33,516 nucleotides of DNA from Flagellimonas oceanensis (GCF_003992595.1 NZ_RZNA01000053.1:1-33516), one strand, 5' to 3'. Positions 23,140 to 33,113 are shown, counted from the first letter of the stretch. Program-made: numbers and translations. The notes: a model not told the origin generated them from the sequence alone.

Positions 23140-26100
23140 ATGAAGAAATCACCAAAATGCTTTTGCAGGACATCATGGTTCCTGCTACTATATATCTTTT
23201 TAGTGCCCCTTTTTACACACAAAATGCAGGCGGGCAATACCTTGGAACCACCACAGGCCACCATTACCGGCACCGTGACCGATACCACGGGAGAGCCCTT
23301 GGCCGGGGTGAACCTTGTGGTGGAGTCCAAGAATATCGGCACTATTTCCGGTTTGGACGGTTCCTTTTCCGTTCAAGCTTCTCCCACCGATGTGCTTATC
23401 TTTTCCATGGTCGGCTTCAAGACCCTTACCGTGCCCATTGCGGGCAGGGAAGAGGTCTTTATTTCCTTGGAGGAGGATGTGACCCAATTGGGGGAAGTAG
23501 TGCTCAATGCGGGCTATTATACCGTTACCGAAAGGGAGCGCACGGGGAACATCAGTAAGGTGACAGCTTCCGAAATCGAAAAACAGCCCGTTTCCAATCC
23601 ACTGGCGGCACTTCAGGGGCGCATGGCCGGGGTGAACATTATCCAGAGCTCGGGCCTGCCAGGGGCAGGGTTCAACATCCAGATCAGGGGACGGAACAGT
23701 ATCGGTGCAGGGAACGATCCACTCTATATTGTGGATGGGGTACCCTTTGCATCGGATCCCATCAACTATTCCCAGACCTCGGGAATCCTTGGAGGCAGCA
23801 TAAGTCCGCTCAATGGGATAAATCCTGCCGACATTGAAAAGGTAGAGGTTCTAAAAGATGCCGATGCCACGGCAATTTATGGCTCCCGTGGTGCCAATGG
23901 GGTGGTTTTGATCACCACAAAAAAAGGTCGCTCCGGCAAAGCAGAACTCAACATCCATTTCAATACCAGTCTGGGCAGGGCCAGCCGTTTCATGGACCTG
24001 TTGAACACCCCACAGTACTTGGAGATGAGACGGGAGGCCTTTGCCAATGATGGCATAGAGGATTACCCTGCCAATGCCTATGATGTGAACGGTACCTGGG
24101 ACCAGGACCGATACACCGATTGGCAAAAGGAACTGATCGGGGGAACCGTGCACAGGACCATGGCACAGGCATCCGTATCCGGTGGGAGCAATGGCACCCG
24201 CTACCTGATGAGCGGGACCTACCAAAGGGAGAATACTGTTTTTCCAGGGGAGTCCGGTTATCAAAAGGGAGGTGTATTGTTGAACCTGGACCATAAATCC
24301 GATGATGGACGTTTTAAGCTCCATTTTTCCGGGAATTACGTAGTGGACAACAATGATCTGCCAGCCGTGGATCTCACACGTATTTCACGAAGCTTGGCAC
24401 CCAATGCCCCAGCCCTTTATGATGACCATGGGGAACTGAACTGGGCGGACAATACCTGGAACAATCCGCTTGCAGAGCTGGAGAGCCGCTTTTCCTCCAA
24501 TTCCAAGACCCTGACCACAAATGGGACCGCTTCCTATGCTCTCTTCAAAGGGATCACTGCCAAGGTAAACCTGGGTTATACGGATGCTCGGGTGAACGAT
24601 AGTAGGATCCTGCCCTCGACAAGATACAACCCCGCCTTTGGTGCCGATAGCAGATACTCCTCGATTTATAAGGGAACATCGTCCCGTACCTCATGGATCG
24701 TGGAGCCCCAGGTGCAATGGCAAGGAAGTATGGGACCATTACAATTGGATGTATTGTTGGGAAGTACTTTCCAACAACAAGATCAGCATCAATTGGGGCT
24801 TTATGCCCAAGGCTTTCCAAGTAATGACCTCCTTGGGGACATTTCAGCGGCCACCACGCTGAACATCAATTTGGATTCCGGGACGGAGTATAGGTACCAG
24901 GCCATTTTTGGCAGGATCAACCTGAACTACCGACAAAAATATATCCTTAACCTAACGGGGAGACGGGACGGTTCCTCCCGGTTTGGTCCCGGAAACCAGT
25001 TTGCCAACTTTGGGGCCATTGGAGCCGCTTGGCTGTTCTCGGAGGAGAAATTTATAAAAAAGGTGCTTCCGGTGATCAGCTATGGTAAATTACGGGGAAG
25101 TTACGGCACCACGGGGAACGATCAGATCGGGGACCATCAGTTTTGGGAGACCTATAGTCTGGGGGGCACCAACTATGATGGGGTCAGTGTCCTACAGCCT
25201 ACCCGCCTCTTCAATCCCGATTTTGGATGGGAACGCAATGATAAATTGGAGGTCGGGTTGGAGCTTGGCTTTTGGAAGGACCGTATCCTGTTGGCGGGCA
25301 ATTACTATCGCAACCGTTCCTCCAATCAACTGGTGGGCATTCCCATGCCGGGCACGACAGGATTTACCAGTCTCCAGGCCAATTTGGATGCCATTGTCCA
25401 GAACAAGGGAGTGGAACTGGAACTCACCTCCCGATTGGTACATACCCCGAAAGTAAAGTGGCAGCTGTCCCTGAACCTGAGTTTTCCCGAGAACGAATTG
25501 ATTTCCTTTCCGGGACTCGAGGCCTCTACCTACGCCAACAGTCTTGTGGTGGGAAAATCTCTTGGGATACGTAAACTGTATTTCAGTACGGGTGTGGACC
25601 CGACCACGGGAGTGTATCAGTTCAGGGACTATGATGGGGACGGTGTTATTGCACCACCCAATGACCAACAGTGGATAGTGGACATGGACCCTGATCTTTA
25701 TGGGGGTCTGGCCAACAATATCAATATTGGCCCATTTGCATTGGATTTTCTATTCCAGTTCACCAAACAACAACAATGGAACTATCTCTACAATGGCGGT
25801 TTCCCCGGTTCGATGAACAATAGACCCGTGGATGTTCTGGATCGATGGGAGGAGGCAGGAGAAAGCGCGACCGTACAAAGGTATACCACGGGCAACAATG
25901 CTGATGCCGTATCCGCTTTTTTCCGGTACAGTGGCAGCAACAGGGCGGTGTCCGATGGTTCCTTTGTCCGATTGAAAACAATCTCCATCAGTTATCGGAT
26001 CCCTGCCAAGTTGACCAAGGGCATGGACTGTAGGGTCTACCTCCAGGGGCAGAACCTATGGACATGGACCTCCTATAGGTGGAGCGATCCTGAATTCATC

Positions 26101-26160
26101 GGGGTTGGACGGTTGCCCCCGCTACGGCAGATCACATTGGGCACACAACTTACTTTCTAA
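23140..26160 (+). CDS. SusC/RagA-family TonB-linked outer membrane receptor
   Basis: This 1006-residue protein has an N-terminal signal region (1-32), a CarboxypepD_reg-like domain at about 40-112 (TITGTVTDTTGEPLAGVNLV), a TonB-box-like QLGEVVLNAGY at 117-127, and a plug domain at about 128-250 with IQIRGRNSIG, DPLYIVDGVPF and IEKVEVLKDADATAIYGSRGANGVVLITTK. The rest is a beta-barrel ending in an aromatic (QITLGTQLTF). No N-terminal STN domain is present. It imports large substrates with the SusD lipoprotein encoded 17 bp downstream. Next to a peptidase gene, the substrate is more likely peptide than glycan. The start was chosen for its signal peptide. Confidence 0.95.
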   Translation: MKKSPKCFCRTSWFLLLYIFLVPLFTHKMQAGNTLEPPQATITGTVTDTTGEPLAGVNLVVESKNIGTISGLDGSFSVQASPTDVLIFSMVGFKTLTVPIAGREEVFISLEEDVTQLGEVVLNAGYYTVTERERTGNISKVTASEIEKQPVSNPLAALQGRMAGVNIIQSSGLPGAGFNIQIRGRNSIGAGNDPLYIVDGVPFASDPINYSQTSGILGGSISPLNGINPADIEKVEVLKDADATAIYGSRGANGVVLITTKKGRSGKAELNIHFNTSLGRASRFMDLLNTPQYLEMRREAFANDGIEDYPANAYDVNGTWDQDRYTDWQKELIGGTVHRTMAQASVSGGSNGTRYLMSGTYQRENTVFPGESGYQKGGVLLNLDHKSDDGRFKLHFSGNYVVDNNDLPAVDLTRISRSLAPNAPALYDDHGELNWADNTWNNPLAELESRFSSNSKTLTTNGTASYALFKGITAKVNLGYTDARVNDSRILPSTRYNPAFGADSRYSSIYKGTSSRTSWIVEPQVQWQGSMGPLQLDVLLGSTFQQQDQHQLGLYAQGFPSNDLLGDISAATTLNINLDSGTEYRYQAIFGRINLNYRQKYILNLTGRRDGSSRFGPGNQFANFGAIGAAWLFSEEKFIKKVLPVISYGKLRGSYGTTGNDQIGDHQFWETYSLGGTNYDGVSVLQPTRLFNPDFGWERNDKLEVGLELGFWKDRILLAGNYYRNRSSNQLVGIPMPGTTGFTSLQANLDAIVQNKGVELELTSRLVHTPKVKWQLSLNLSFPENELISFPGLEASTYANSLVVGKSLGIRKLYFSTGVDPTTGVYQFRDYDGDGVIAPPNDQQWIVDMDPDLYGGLANNINIGPFALDFLFQFTKQQQWNYLYNGGFPGSMNNRPVDVLDRWEEAGESATVQRYTTGNNADAVSAFFRYSGSNRAVSDGSFVRLKTISISYRIPAKLTKGMDCRVYLQGQNLWTWTSYRWSDPEFIGVGRLPPLRQITLGTQLTF

Positions 26161-26177
26161 CTCAAAATAATATTCAG

Positions 26178-27566
26178 ATGAAAATACAACGAACATTATA
26201 TCACCTTTATCTTTTGGTGTGGTCACTGCTGATACCGGGTTGCTCGGATTTTGTGGAAACGGACCTGCCACCCTCCCAATTGACGGGCGAGGCCGTATTT
26301 ACCGATAGGGCCACGGCAACGGCGGCCTTGGCGAACATTTACTCAGGACTGCGAAGTCAGACCCTGATCACAGGGGGTTCCCGGGGCATCGGAAATCTTT
26401 TGGGACATTACGCGGATGAACTGGATCATTATGGTGACGGCATTGGAACGATCTACAATTTTAACATCCATTCCGTTTTGGCCACTGAACCGGAGTTGGC
26501 AACGTTATGGAACAACAGTTACAACCTGATCTATGCCTGTAATTCCATTTTGGAAGGCTTGGAAGATAACACTGCCCTTTCCGAAATGGATAGGGAACAA
26601 TTACAGGGAGAGGCCATTTTTCTGAGAGGTTTTATCCATTTTTACCTGTCCCAGCTTTTCGGGGACATACCCTATGTGAGCCAAACGGACTATCGTGAGA
26701 ATGCCCAGATCGGGAAATTGGGAAGTTCCGAGATCTACGAACTATTGGTTTCGGATGTGGAAAGGGCCATTGATCTGCTCCCTGAAGCGTATGTGGGCCC
26801 CGACAGGGTCAGGGTGAACCGATATGCGGCCATGGCCTTTTTGGCCAGGGTGTCCCTTTATTTTGGTGATTGGGAGAGGGCTCTGGCCCTTTCAGATGAA
26901 GTGCTGGATGGGACCAACCTATATACTTGGGAGGAAGATCTGGGCCAAGTTTTTTTGAAAGGGAGCAAGGGTGCCTTATGGCAGTTGAAATCAGTATCTT
27001 CCGAAGGAAATACCTTGGAGGCCCAGACCTATATATTTGAATCGGGACCCCCTATCAACCAAGGAGCCCTTACCCGATCCTTTATGGAGGGGTTCGCTCC
27101 CGGAGATCAACGGGCCATATATTGGACCAGGAGCATAACGAATGGTGCCACGGTTTGGCACCACCCCTACAAATACAAAGCTAATTTACCTACCGGAAGC
27201 TCCGTGGAGCATTCAGTGGTATTGCGATTGGGGGAACTTTATTTGATCAGGGCGGAGGCCAGGATGCAATTGGGAGATCTTGATGGGGCCATTGCGGATT
27301 TGAACAAGGTCCGTGGCCGTGCAGGCCTTTCGGATCTGGAAGGTCTCGATAGGATGGGTGTGGAGACTGCCCTTTTGCAGGAAAGAAGGTACGAACTCTT
27401 TACGGAGTTCGGCCATCGTTGGTTCGATTTGAAACGTTTTCAAAAGGCCGGTGAGGTACTTGGACCGCTAAAGCCGAACTGGCAGGAGTACCATCTGCTG
27501 TTCCCCATACCACAATCCGAGCTTTTGGCCAATCCGAACCTAAACCCCCAAAACGATGGTTACTAG
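26178..27566 (+). CDS. SusD/RagB-family surface lipoprotein
   Basis: This 462-residue protein has a lipoprotein signal ending LLIPGC (Cys22). The SusD_RagB fold is visible in TPR-like helices and in the motifs ALANIYSGLRSQT, GEAIFLRGFIHFYLSQLFGDIPYV, LYLIRAEARMQLGDLDGAIADLNKVRGRAG and the end ELFTEFGHRWFDLKRF, PIPQSELLANPNL. It is the ligand-binding lid of the SusC channel at the cell surface. It directly follows susC and is followed by the peptidase gene, so the three form an operon. Confidence 0.95.
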   Translation: MKIQRTLYHLYLLVWSLLIPGCSDFVETDLPPSQLTGEAVFTDRATATAALANIYSGLRSQTLITGGSRGIGNLLGHYADELDHYGDGIGTIYNFNIHSVLATEPELATLWNNSYNLIYACNSILEGLEDNTALSEMDREQLQGEAIFLRGFIHFYLSQLFGDIPYVSQTDYRENAQIGKLGSSEIYELLVSDVERAIDLLPEAYVGPDRVRVNRYAAMAFLARVSLYFGDWERALALSDEVLDGTNLYTWEEDLGQVFLKGSKGALWQLKSVSSEGNTLEAQTYIFESGPPINQGALTRSFMEGFAPGDQRAIYWTRSITNGATVWHHPYKYKANLPTGSSVEHSVVLRLGELYLIRAEARMQLGDLDGAIADLNKVRGRAGLSDLEGLDRMGVETALLQERRYELFTEFGHRWFDLKRFQKAGEVLGPLKPNWQEYHLLFPIPQSELLANPNLNPQNDGY

Positions 27567-27618
27567 AGTCCATGGAAAAAATGGGGAACCCTCACTTTAC
27601 TTGGAAAGGATAAAGGGG

Positions 27619-30249
27619 ATGTCAAAGGTAAACCGCGAGGTTTTGTTTTCATTTTTTTTATTGATGTTAGCCACCTGCCCCTTATGGGGGCAGGTAACCT
27701 CGAAAAAGTCTCTGACCCCAAAGGACTATCATCGATGGAGCACAATCTTTCTGTCCCAAATTTCCGATGATGGCAAATGGGCCTCCTACACAAAGCAGTA
27801 CGATTATGGCCAGGATACCCTTTTTATCCGATCTACGGAAGGAGATACCCAGTATGTCCATCCGGGCGGGGGACAATTGGAATTTACACCGGATGGCGGT
27901 AAAGCGATAATATCCAAGGAAGGGGCATTGCAGTTACAGGACCTGCACAAAGGAGAAGTTGTGGACATCGGACCCATATTGGGCCACGAAATGATATTGA
28001 ATGGTAGGTGGCTCCTGATAAAAAAAGTGGGGGCTGAAAACAATGGATATAACCTTGAATTTAGGTCCCTGAAAACGGAAAGGACATTTAATCTAAAGGG
28101 AGTGGATTCCCATCTCATGTCCCCTACGGGAAACAAACTCCTTTATATCAAGAGGGAAAGGGGAAGATATGCCCTTAATCTTTTGAATATGGAATCAAAA
28201 GAATGGGAGCCCGTTGTATTACGGGAATCCAGATTTCCCCTCCAACAGTTGGTTTGGGGGCCTTCGGGAAATAGTCTTGCATTCCTTCGGACAGGTGATG
28301 AAACCAATAATGACCTCGACCTTTATTTCCATGAAATAGGTTCGAAAACCAACTGGTTTCGGTTGGATGGAGCGGGTTCCTTTGGCAAACAGGGGCTACA
28401 ATTGGCCGATTACCGTTTACTGATCGCCCCCGATGATTCTAAACTATTGTTTGGCATCGAACCCAAACAAGGTTCCTTGGAATCCAAGGGGCCCGGTGAC
28501 GAGGAAATAGTGGAACTCTGGCACGCCCAGGACCCATTGATCTATCCCCGAAGGCAGCTATTGGGCCTGTTCCCTGATGAGGTGCGTGTTTGGGCATGGT
28601 TGCCTATGACCGGGAAAATATTGCAACTGTCCACATCGGAGCATCCCTATGCGATTCCCACTCCAAAGTTTGATCGTGCCCTGATATATAATCCGTGGGA
28701 CAATGAGCCACAATTCAAGCGGGATGCCGATAAGGACTTTTACCTGAAGGAACTGGCCACCGGAGAACAGCAACTGTTGCAAGATAAGCTGTCCTATTGG
28801 GGCAAGTACGTGGGCATGTCGGAGGACGGGAACTACCTCAAGTATTTCAAGAACGGGGATTGGTGGGTATACCATGTTAAAAAGGGAATCCATGTCAATC
28901 TTACGGAAAACCTGCAAACGGATTGGTCTTTTTTGGACTATGGGCGGAAGGAGGATGAAGTGCCCTATGGCAGTCCAGGATGGGACAAGGAAGGGAACAT
29001 GATTTTGGTCTATGACCGATATGACATTTGGCGGATCTCGCCTGATGGCAAAAGGTACAAACGTCTGACCCGGGGAAGGGAAAAAGGCATACAATATCGG
29101 ATCGATAGGAATGCCACCTTGGAGCTTGGCACCACACATTATTTCTCGAACTTTATGGATGGAAGCTTTGATGGCACTAAGGGCTTGGTCCTGAAAGGAT
29201 CGGGGGATGACCAGGGTTCAGGATACTTTTTGTGGAGCGCCAAAAATGGTCTGCGAACATTGGTATACAAACCAAAGCGGATATACGGATTGAAAAAGGC
29301 AAAGGACACCCAGGATTATATTTATCTGGAGGAGACCTTTGACGAGCCGACCCAACTGGTTTATCATAGAATGGGCCAAGAACCCAAGACTTTGGCAGTC
29401 CCCAATGCCTTTCAATCGGAATATGATTGGGGCAGGTCTTCTCTGATCGGTTATAAGAACAAGAAAGGTGAAAAAATTGAAGGGGTCTTGGTCTATCCTG
29501 CAGGTTATGAACCAGGGAAAAGGTATCCGATGATGGTACACATCTATGAGGAGCAACAGTATAGATTGAATGAGGCAGTGCCTCCATCGGAGTATCAAAT
29601 AATGAATGCTTCGGCCCTTTCCTCCAATGGGTATTTGATACTCTATCCGGATATTCGGTATGAGATCGGCAAGCCTGGTGAGAGTGCCTTGGATTGTGTG
29701 GTCTCTGCCGTCAATAAGGTGGTTGATATGGGTCTCGCCGACCCTGAAAGGATTGGCTTGTATGGGGCATCTTTTGGAGGCTTTGAGACCACCTATATAA
29801 TTTCGCAAACGGACATTTTTGCAACGGCCATAGCAGGGGTGGCGGTTACCGACCTGATCAGGGGCTACCTTTCCATTGGCAAGGCATGGGGTCTTGGGGA
29901 GGCTTGGCGGTACGAGCACCATCAATTACGAATGGGCGATAGCTTTACGAATAACTTTCAAAGTTTTATCGAGAACTCACCGGTTTACCAAGCTCATTCC
30001 ATCAATACACCTTTATTGGGCTGGGTCGGAAAGGAAGATCGTAATGTACATTGGACACAGAGCGTGGAACTCTATTTGGCATTGAGGCGTTTGAAAAAGG
30101 ACCATGTGCTTTTGGTCTATCCCGGGGAAAAGCACACAATACGGAACAAGGAAAGACAAAAGGACCTTAGTCGTCGCACCAACGAATGGATGGGCCATTA
30201 TCTAAAGGGCCGACCCAAAAGGGAATGGATGATCAAAGGAGAGGAATAA
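27619..30249 (+). CDS. Secreted S9 (prolyl oligopeptidase-family) peptidase
   Basis: The protein has 876 residues from the ATG at 27619, the start that gives the signal peptide (MSKVNREVLFSFFLLMLATC...WGQ); an upstream frame would overlap susD without one. A beta-propeller-like N-terminal region (about 30-620) with scattered blade repeats is followed by an alpha/beta hydrolase domain (about 630-876). Ser718 lies in GLYGASFGGF (GxSxGG), Asp807 in VGKEDRN and His839 in GEKHT, in the proper order. Members cleave short peptides. It is not a lipoprotein and is probably periplasmic, where it could process peptides brought in by SusCD. Confidence 0.9.
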   Translation: MSKVNREVLFSFFLLMLATCPLWGQVTSKKSLTPKDYHRWSTIFLSQISDDGKWASYTKQYDYGQDTLFIRSTEGDTQYVHPGGGQLEFTPDGGKAIISKEGALQLQDLHKGEVVDIGPILGHEMILNGRWLLIKKVGAENNGYNLEFRSLKTERTFNLKGVDSHLMSPTGNKLLYIKRERGRYALNLLNMESKEWEPVVLRESRFPLQQLVWGPSGNSLAFLRTGDETNNDLDLYFHEIGSKTNWFRLDGAGSFGKQGLQLADYRLLIAPDDSKLLFGIEPKQGSLESKGPGDEEIVELWHAQDPLIYPRRQLLGLFPDEVRVWAWLPMTGKILQLSTSEHPYAIPTPKFDRALIYNPWDNEPQFKRDADKDFYLKELATGEQQLLQDKLSYWGKYVGMSEDGNYLKYFKNGDWWVYHVKKGIHVNLTENLQTDWSFLDYGRKEDEVPYGSPGWDKEGNMILVYDRYDIWRISPDGKRYKRLTRGREKGIQYRIDRNATLELGTTHYFSNFMDGSFDGTKGLVLKGSGDDQGSGYFLWSAKNGLRTLVYKPKRIYGLKKAKDTQDYIYLEETFDEPTQLVYHRMGQEPKTLAVPNAFQSEYDWGRSSLIGYKNKKGEKIEGVLVYPAGYEPGKRYPMMVHIYEEQQYRLNEAVPPSEYQIMNASALSSNGYLILYPDIRYEIGKPGESALDCVVSAVNKVVDMGLADPERIGLYGASFGGFETTYIISQTDIFATAIAGVAVTDLIRGYLSIGKAWGLGEAWRYEHHQLRMGDSFTNNFQSFIENSPVYQAHSINTPLLGWVGKEDRNVHWTQSVELYLALRRLKKDHVLLVYPGEKHTIRNKERQKDLSRRTNEWMGHYLKGRPKREWMIKGEE

Positions 30250-30258
30250 AATGGCTGT

Positions 30259-30289
30259 AAAAAAAGGAGCACCGATTTCCCGGTGCTCC
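30259..30289 (-). terminator. Intrinsic terminator of the DUF6520 operon
   Basis: A perfect 9-bp stem, GGAGCACCG (30266-30274) and CGGTGCTCC (30281-30289), lies with the 7 A bases at 30259-30265, which read as T7 on the minus strand, just after the stem. It stands 36 bp beyond the minus-strand stop of the DUF6520 gene. The hairpin may also serve the convergent peptidase transcript, though no T-run follows on that side. Confidence 0.8.
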
Positions 30290-30324
30290 CCTACTGCACA
30301 GCCAAATTACCAGATCATAGCCAT

Positions 30325-30597
30325 TTAATCTCTATAGAGATCTACACTACAACTGGTCAGATCGCCATCATTTGCCAACCCATAGGCATCTTGGTCACCG
30401 TAAGTACAAATGTTGTCCTTTATTTCTGTATCACACTCCATTAGAGTGTTCTGACAAGGTTGTCCAAAACCCTGAGGAATATAGGCAGGTACCAAAGTGG
30501 TACTTTCAACTTCCTCGGATTGGGTCGCAAAGGCTGCCGCTACGGCAAATACGATCGCTATAGCGGGCATGATTGTTTTTAAAAGGTTTTTTCTCAT
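30325..30597 (-). CDS. DUF6520-family exported cysteine mini-protein
   Basis: This 90-residue peptide has a signal peptide (MRKNLLKTIMPAIAIVFAVAAAFA, cleavage about residue 24) and a mature part of about 65 residues with four cysteines (C48, C55, C64, C83), consistent with two disulfides, and an acidic, Gly/Asp-rich middle (TYGDQDAYGLANDGD). It matches DUF6520, a Bacteroidota-only family of unknown function, commonly found as small genes near MauE-like and SusCD genes. It lies downstream of the MauE-propeller gene (142 bp), with its own terminator after the stop, and converges on the peptidase gene. Confidence 0.85.
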   Translation of the reverse strand: MRKNLLKTIMPAIAIVFAVAAAFATQSEEVESTTLVPAYIPQGFGQPCQNTLMECDTEIKDNICTYGDQDAYGLANDGDLTSCSVDLYRD

Positions 30598-30739
30598 AAT
30601 AATAGAATTTAAAATTAAGACCCATGCTTTTGTTCAGCTCCAACAACAAGGTGATAGGCCTTGGACCTTGAGGTGGGGCATCCGGATATCTTTGTCCGGC
30701 ACTTTGGGCCCTTTGTCCCATTTGTGCCAGTTTTTGTCG

Positions 30740-32338
30740 CTAATCCTGCATTATTGCAAGTGTATCGTTTTGGGCATTTGCCCTTATGTTATCAAAAGGC
30801 GGCCCTTGCAGTTTATAGGTGACCAAGGTCTGGTCAAAGATCCCTATGAAATTTCCATCGGCGACCAAAAAATCCTTAAGGGGTTCTTTCCGTATATGGT
30901 GCACATAAAAACTGAGGACATAGCTTTGGTCCATTAGATCGTAAACGTCTATGACCGAGGCCCTTTTCCACATAAATTCGGATTCGTTCCTGCCCAGGAG
31001 ATTTCCTTGGACAAAGAGAAGGCCGTTGCTGACCGCGGCCCTTTTGTTGACGATCAAGGGAGGGGCCGCCATTTTTCGTTGATTGCCCTTTTGAAGCGTG
31101 GCCACCTTTATCTGGGGAAAGCTGATGGTATCGATGGTCCGGCCATAGCGTGTTCTTTGCAGTAGGGTATCGGCCAAAATGATCTTGTTGTGATAATAAT
31201 GGACATAAACCACAAGGTTCGATACCGGGTCGTGCAGCAATGCCCCATCGGTATCAAAGACGCCGTCAACCTGTTTTTGTAAAAGGTCGGGTTTTAACGA
31301 CAATGGGATGCTGTCCCCCAACCGGACCAGCCCAAGTTCATTTTCGTTGTTTTGGGTGCTGCGCGCCCGTATGGCAAAGGTGTTGGGGGATAGCGGAACC
31401 GCCAATGAAAAATAGGCTTCGCCCCTTAATATGGGATTGGCGGTCCATGTATCGGTACTGCCCCTGAATATAATGGGCACCGTCCCGTCCATGAAATAGA
31501 AATAGGGAGGGTGTACAATGGTCTTGATGGACCGAAAACCTATGTTTTCATGGGGGATGTTCATTTGGAAGTGTAGCGTGTCCCTTAATGTGGTATCACT
31601 GGTCACTATATGGAGCGGGGAAGTGGGATTGGCCAAAAATATCCTGCCCTGGCCAGCTCCGGCCAGATAATAGGAATTGAAGCCCAGATCCAGTTCATGG
31701 GTACGTTTTATGGGGTGGTGGGGATAACGGCGGGTGAAATTGTTCCGATGGTGGACAATATCTTCACTCCATAGAAACAGGCCCGTCACCAGGGCCATAC
31801 TTCCCAAGGCAAGTGCCCCCATGATTACAAGCAGTTTGCCCGTCAATTTCTTTGGTGACGAAGGATTGTTCTGCCGTTGGTTTTGGTTTCTCCCGTTACT
31901 GACCTGTGGGTTCAATAAAAGGATGCCGATCAGTGCCAAAAGCACAAATAGGAGATTGAAGACCAAATGTTCGGTCCACCCCAGATCCTCCAAAACGCCA
32001 CCACAGGAGCAGGGGATGAAGTCGGTAAAGTTCAGGATGATGACAATATAGGTGGTGAACATGACCATAAGGAAAAAGGCGGAACACAGGCCCCAAAACC
32101 GTAGCCGGGGAACAAAGAGCATTCCGGCCACGATCAGTTCTGAAAGGGGGACCGTCCAGGCCACCCAATCCGCATGTGCGGTAAGAAGGGGGGATTGGGC
32201 CAATTGAATACGAAAGCTTTCAAAATCCAACAGTTTGCTGACAGCGGCATAAGCAAAAAGGATGATGTACAACAGACATATGACCTCCAAAGTAATCCTG
32301 CTATGTTTTACGCTCCACTTCATTTTATTTGTAACCAT
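30740..32338 (-). CDS. MauE/DoxX-type membrane protein fused to a propeller-like domain
   Basis: This 532-residue protein has four N-terminal helices (about 14-34, 58-78, 83-104, 124-143) of the MauE/DoxX redox-associated type, with C110 and C112 in a PCSCGG motif at the periplasmic end of helix 3 as in MauE. A fifth helix at about 168-189 leads to a periplasmic beta-rich domain (about 200-525), with repeats suggesting a propeller of 6-bladed or NHL type. MauE-like proteins support disulfide formation; the adjacent four-Cys DUF6520 peptide is the obvious client. The ATG at 32338 is used, and 32323 is also possible. Confidence 0.8.
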   Translation of the reverse strand: MVTNKMKWSVKHSRITLEVICLLYIILFAYAAVSKLLDFESFRIQLAQSPLLTAHADWVAWTVPLSELIVAGMLFVPRLRFWGLCSAFFLMVMFTTYIVIILNFTDFIPCSCGGVLEDLGWTEHLVFNLLFVLLALIGILLLNPQVSNGRNQNQRQNNPSSPKKLTGKLLVIMGALALGSMALVTGLFLWSEDIVHHRNNFTRRYPHHPIKRTHELDLGFNSYYLAGAGQGRIFLANPTSPLHIVTSDTTLRDTLHFQMNIPHENIGFRSIKTIVHPPYFYFMDGTVPIIFRGSTDTWTANPILRGEAYFSLAVPLSPNTFAIRARSTQNNENELGLVRLGDSIPLSLKPDLLQKQVDGVFDTDGALLHDPVSNLVVYVHYYHNKIILADTLLQRTRYGRTIDTISFPQIKVATLQKGNQRKMAAPPLIVNKRAAVSNGLLFVQGNLLGRNESEFMWKRASVIDVYDLMDQSYVLSFYVHHIRKEPLKDFLVADGNFIGIFDQTLVTYKLQGPPFDNIRANAQNDTLAIMQD

Positions 32339-32777
32339 TTGATTTACAATGATAAAATTAAGGAGGATGATGGATCTGTAAGGGATTACTTCGTATCTGA
32401 GAAGGAGTATTTGTTGACTGAGAGGGATTATTTTTGCTTTTTCTCTTAAAAAAATGTTAAAATCCTTGCGGGCTTACATCCGCAATTAGAAATCTGACAC
32501 TTTTTTTATGCTGTTATGCCAGGAAATTTAGCCCTTGTCCAATTCAATTAATGACAAGAATTTATGAGGTGGAATTACTTAGGTATATGGAGAATCAAAA
32601 CACCATTCAAAGAGGTGAAGAACATTGCATATAAATATGGTCAGTGTTTAAAGATAATGAGCACACAACCAGAGCAAGGTCACCTGTAGTTCTTTTTAAA
32701 ATTATTTTCATAATGTTTTTAAGTATTTTTGTAATGAAAAGACATCACTTTATATTACAAAAAGTAAAACAAATGAG
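32339..32777. other. Spacer between MauE gene and AbiEi-like gene
   Basis: No secure gene. A 41-codon frame at 32564-32689 has no recognisable content. A 6-bp hairpin TTGCGG/CCGCAA lies at 32466-32485. The final 55 bases hold the promoter/operator of the downstream antitoxin gene. Confidence 0.4.
32724..32763 (+). promoter_or_regulatory. Promoter -7 box and 10-bp inverted repeat of the AbiEi-like gene
   Basis: TATTTTTG (32724-32731) fits TAnnTTTG. It overlaps the left arm of a perfect inverted repeat, TTTTTGTAAT (32726-32735) and ATTACAAAAA (32754-32763), with 18 bp between the arms, just 15 bp before the ATG. AbiEi antitoxins bind such inverted repeats in their own promoter, so this is likely the autoregulatory site. 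A good -33 box is not seen. Confidence 0.6.
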
Positions 32778-33101
32778 ATGGCGAGTGTAGAAGAACAAAT
32801 ACTAGCTCAAGTTAAAAACAATGAAGAGGGCACAATTTTCCTTACAGAGGATTTTGCCCATCTAGCAAATACCAATGCACTGCGTGTGGCTTTATATCGT
32901 TTGGTAAAAAGAGGTGTTTTGCACAGGTTGACCAGTGGTATTTATGTAAGACCTAAAATTAGCCAATTACTAAACGAAATAGTACTGCCAAGTTTAAATG
33001 ATATAGCACAAGCCATAGCCAAACGCGATAGGGCACGTATTATCCCAACAGGCAGTTTTGCAATGCACGCCTTGGGACTAAGCTGCAAAAAACGGGCATA
33101 G
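32778..33101 (+). pseudogene. AbiEi-like (DUF6088) antitoxin gene, cut by IS21
   Basis: The first ~102 residues match the N-terminal winged-HTH and following region of DUF6088/AbiEi-type antitoxins: MASVEEQILAQVKNNEEGTIFL, NTNALRVALYRLVKRGVLHRLTSGIYV, IAQAIAKRDRARIIPTGSFAMHALGLS. Right after GLS the sequence becomes the end of an IS21-family element and the frame stops at TAG 33099-33101. About half of the normal protein, which is usually near 200 residues, is missing. The partner toxin (AbiEii-like nucleotidyltransferase) would have been downstream, beyond the IS and outside the window. The HTH part could still repress the operator. Confidence 0.8.
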
Positions 33102-33113
33102 TATACCACCTTC

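Noticed and set aside
24554..24820. Various antisense and out-of-frame ORFs within susC, susD and the peptidase gene
   Set aside because: They are shadows of the long, motif-rich sense frames and have no start context or family of their own.
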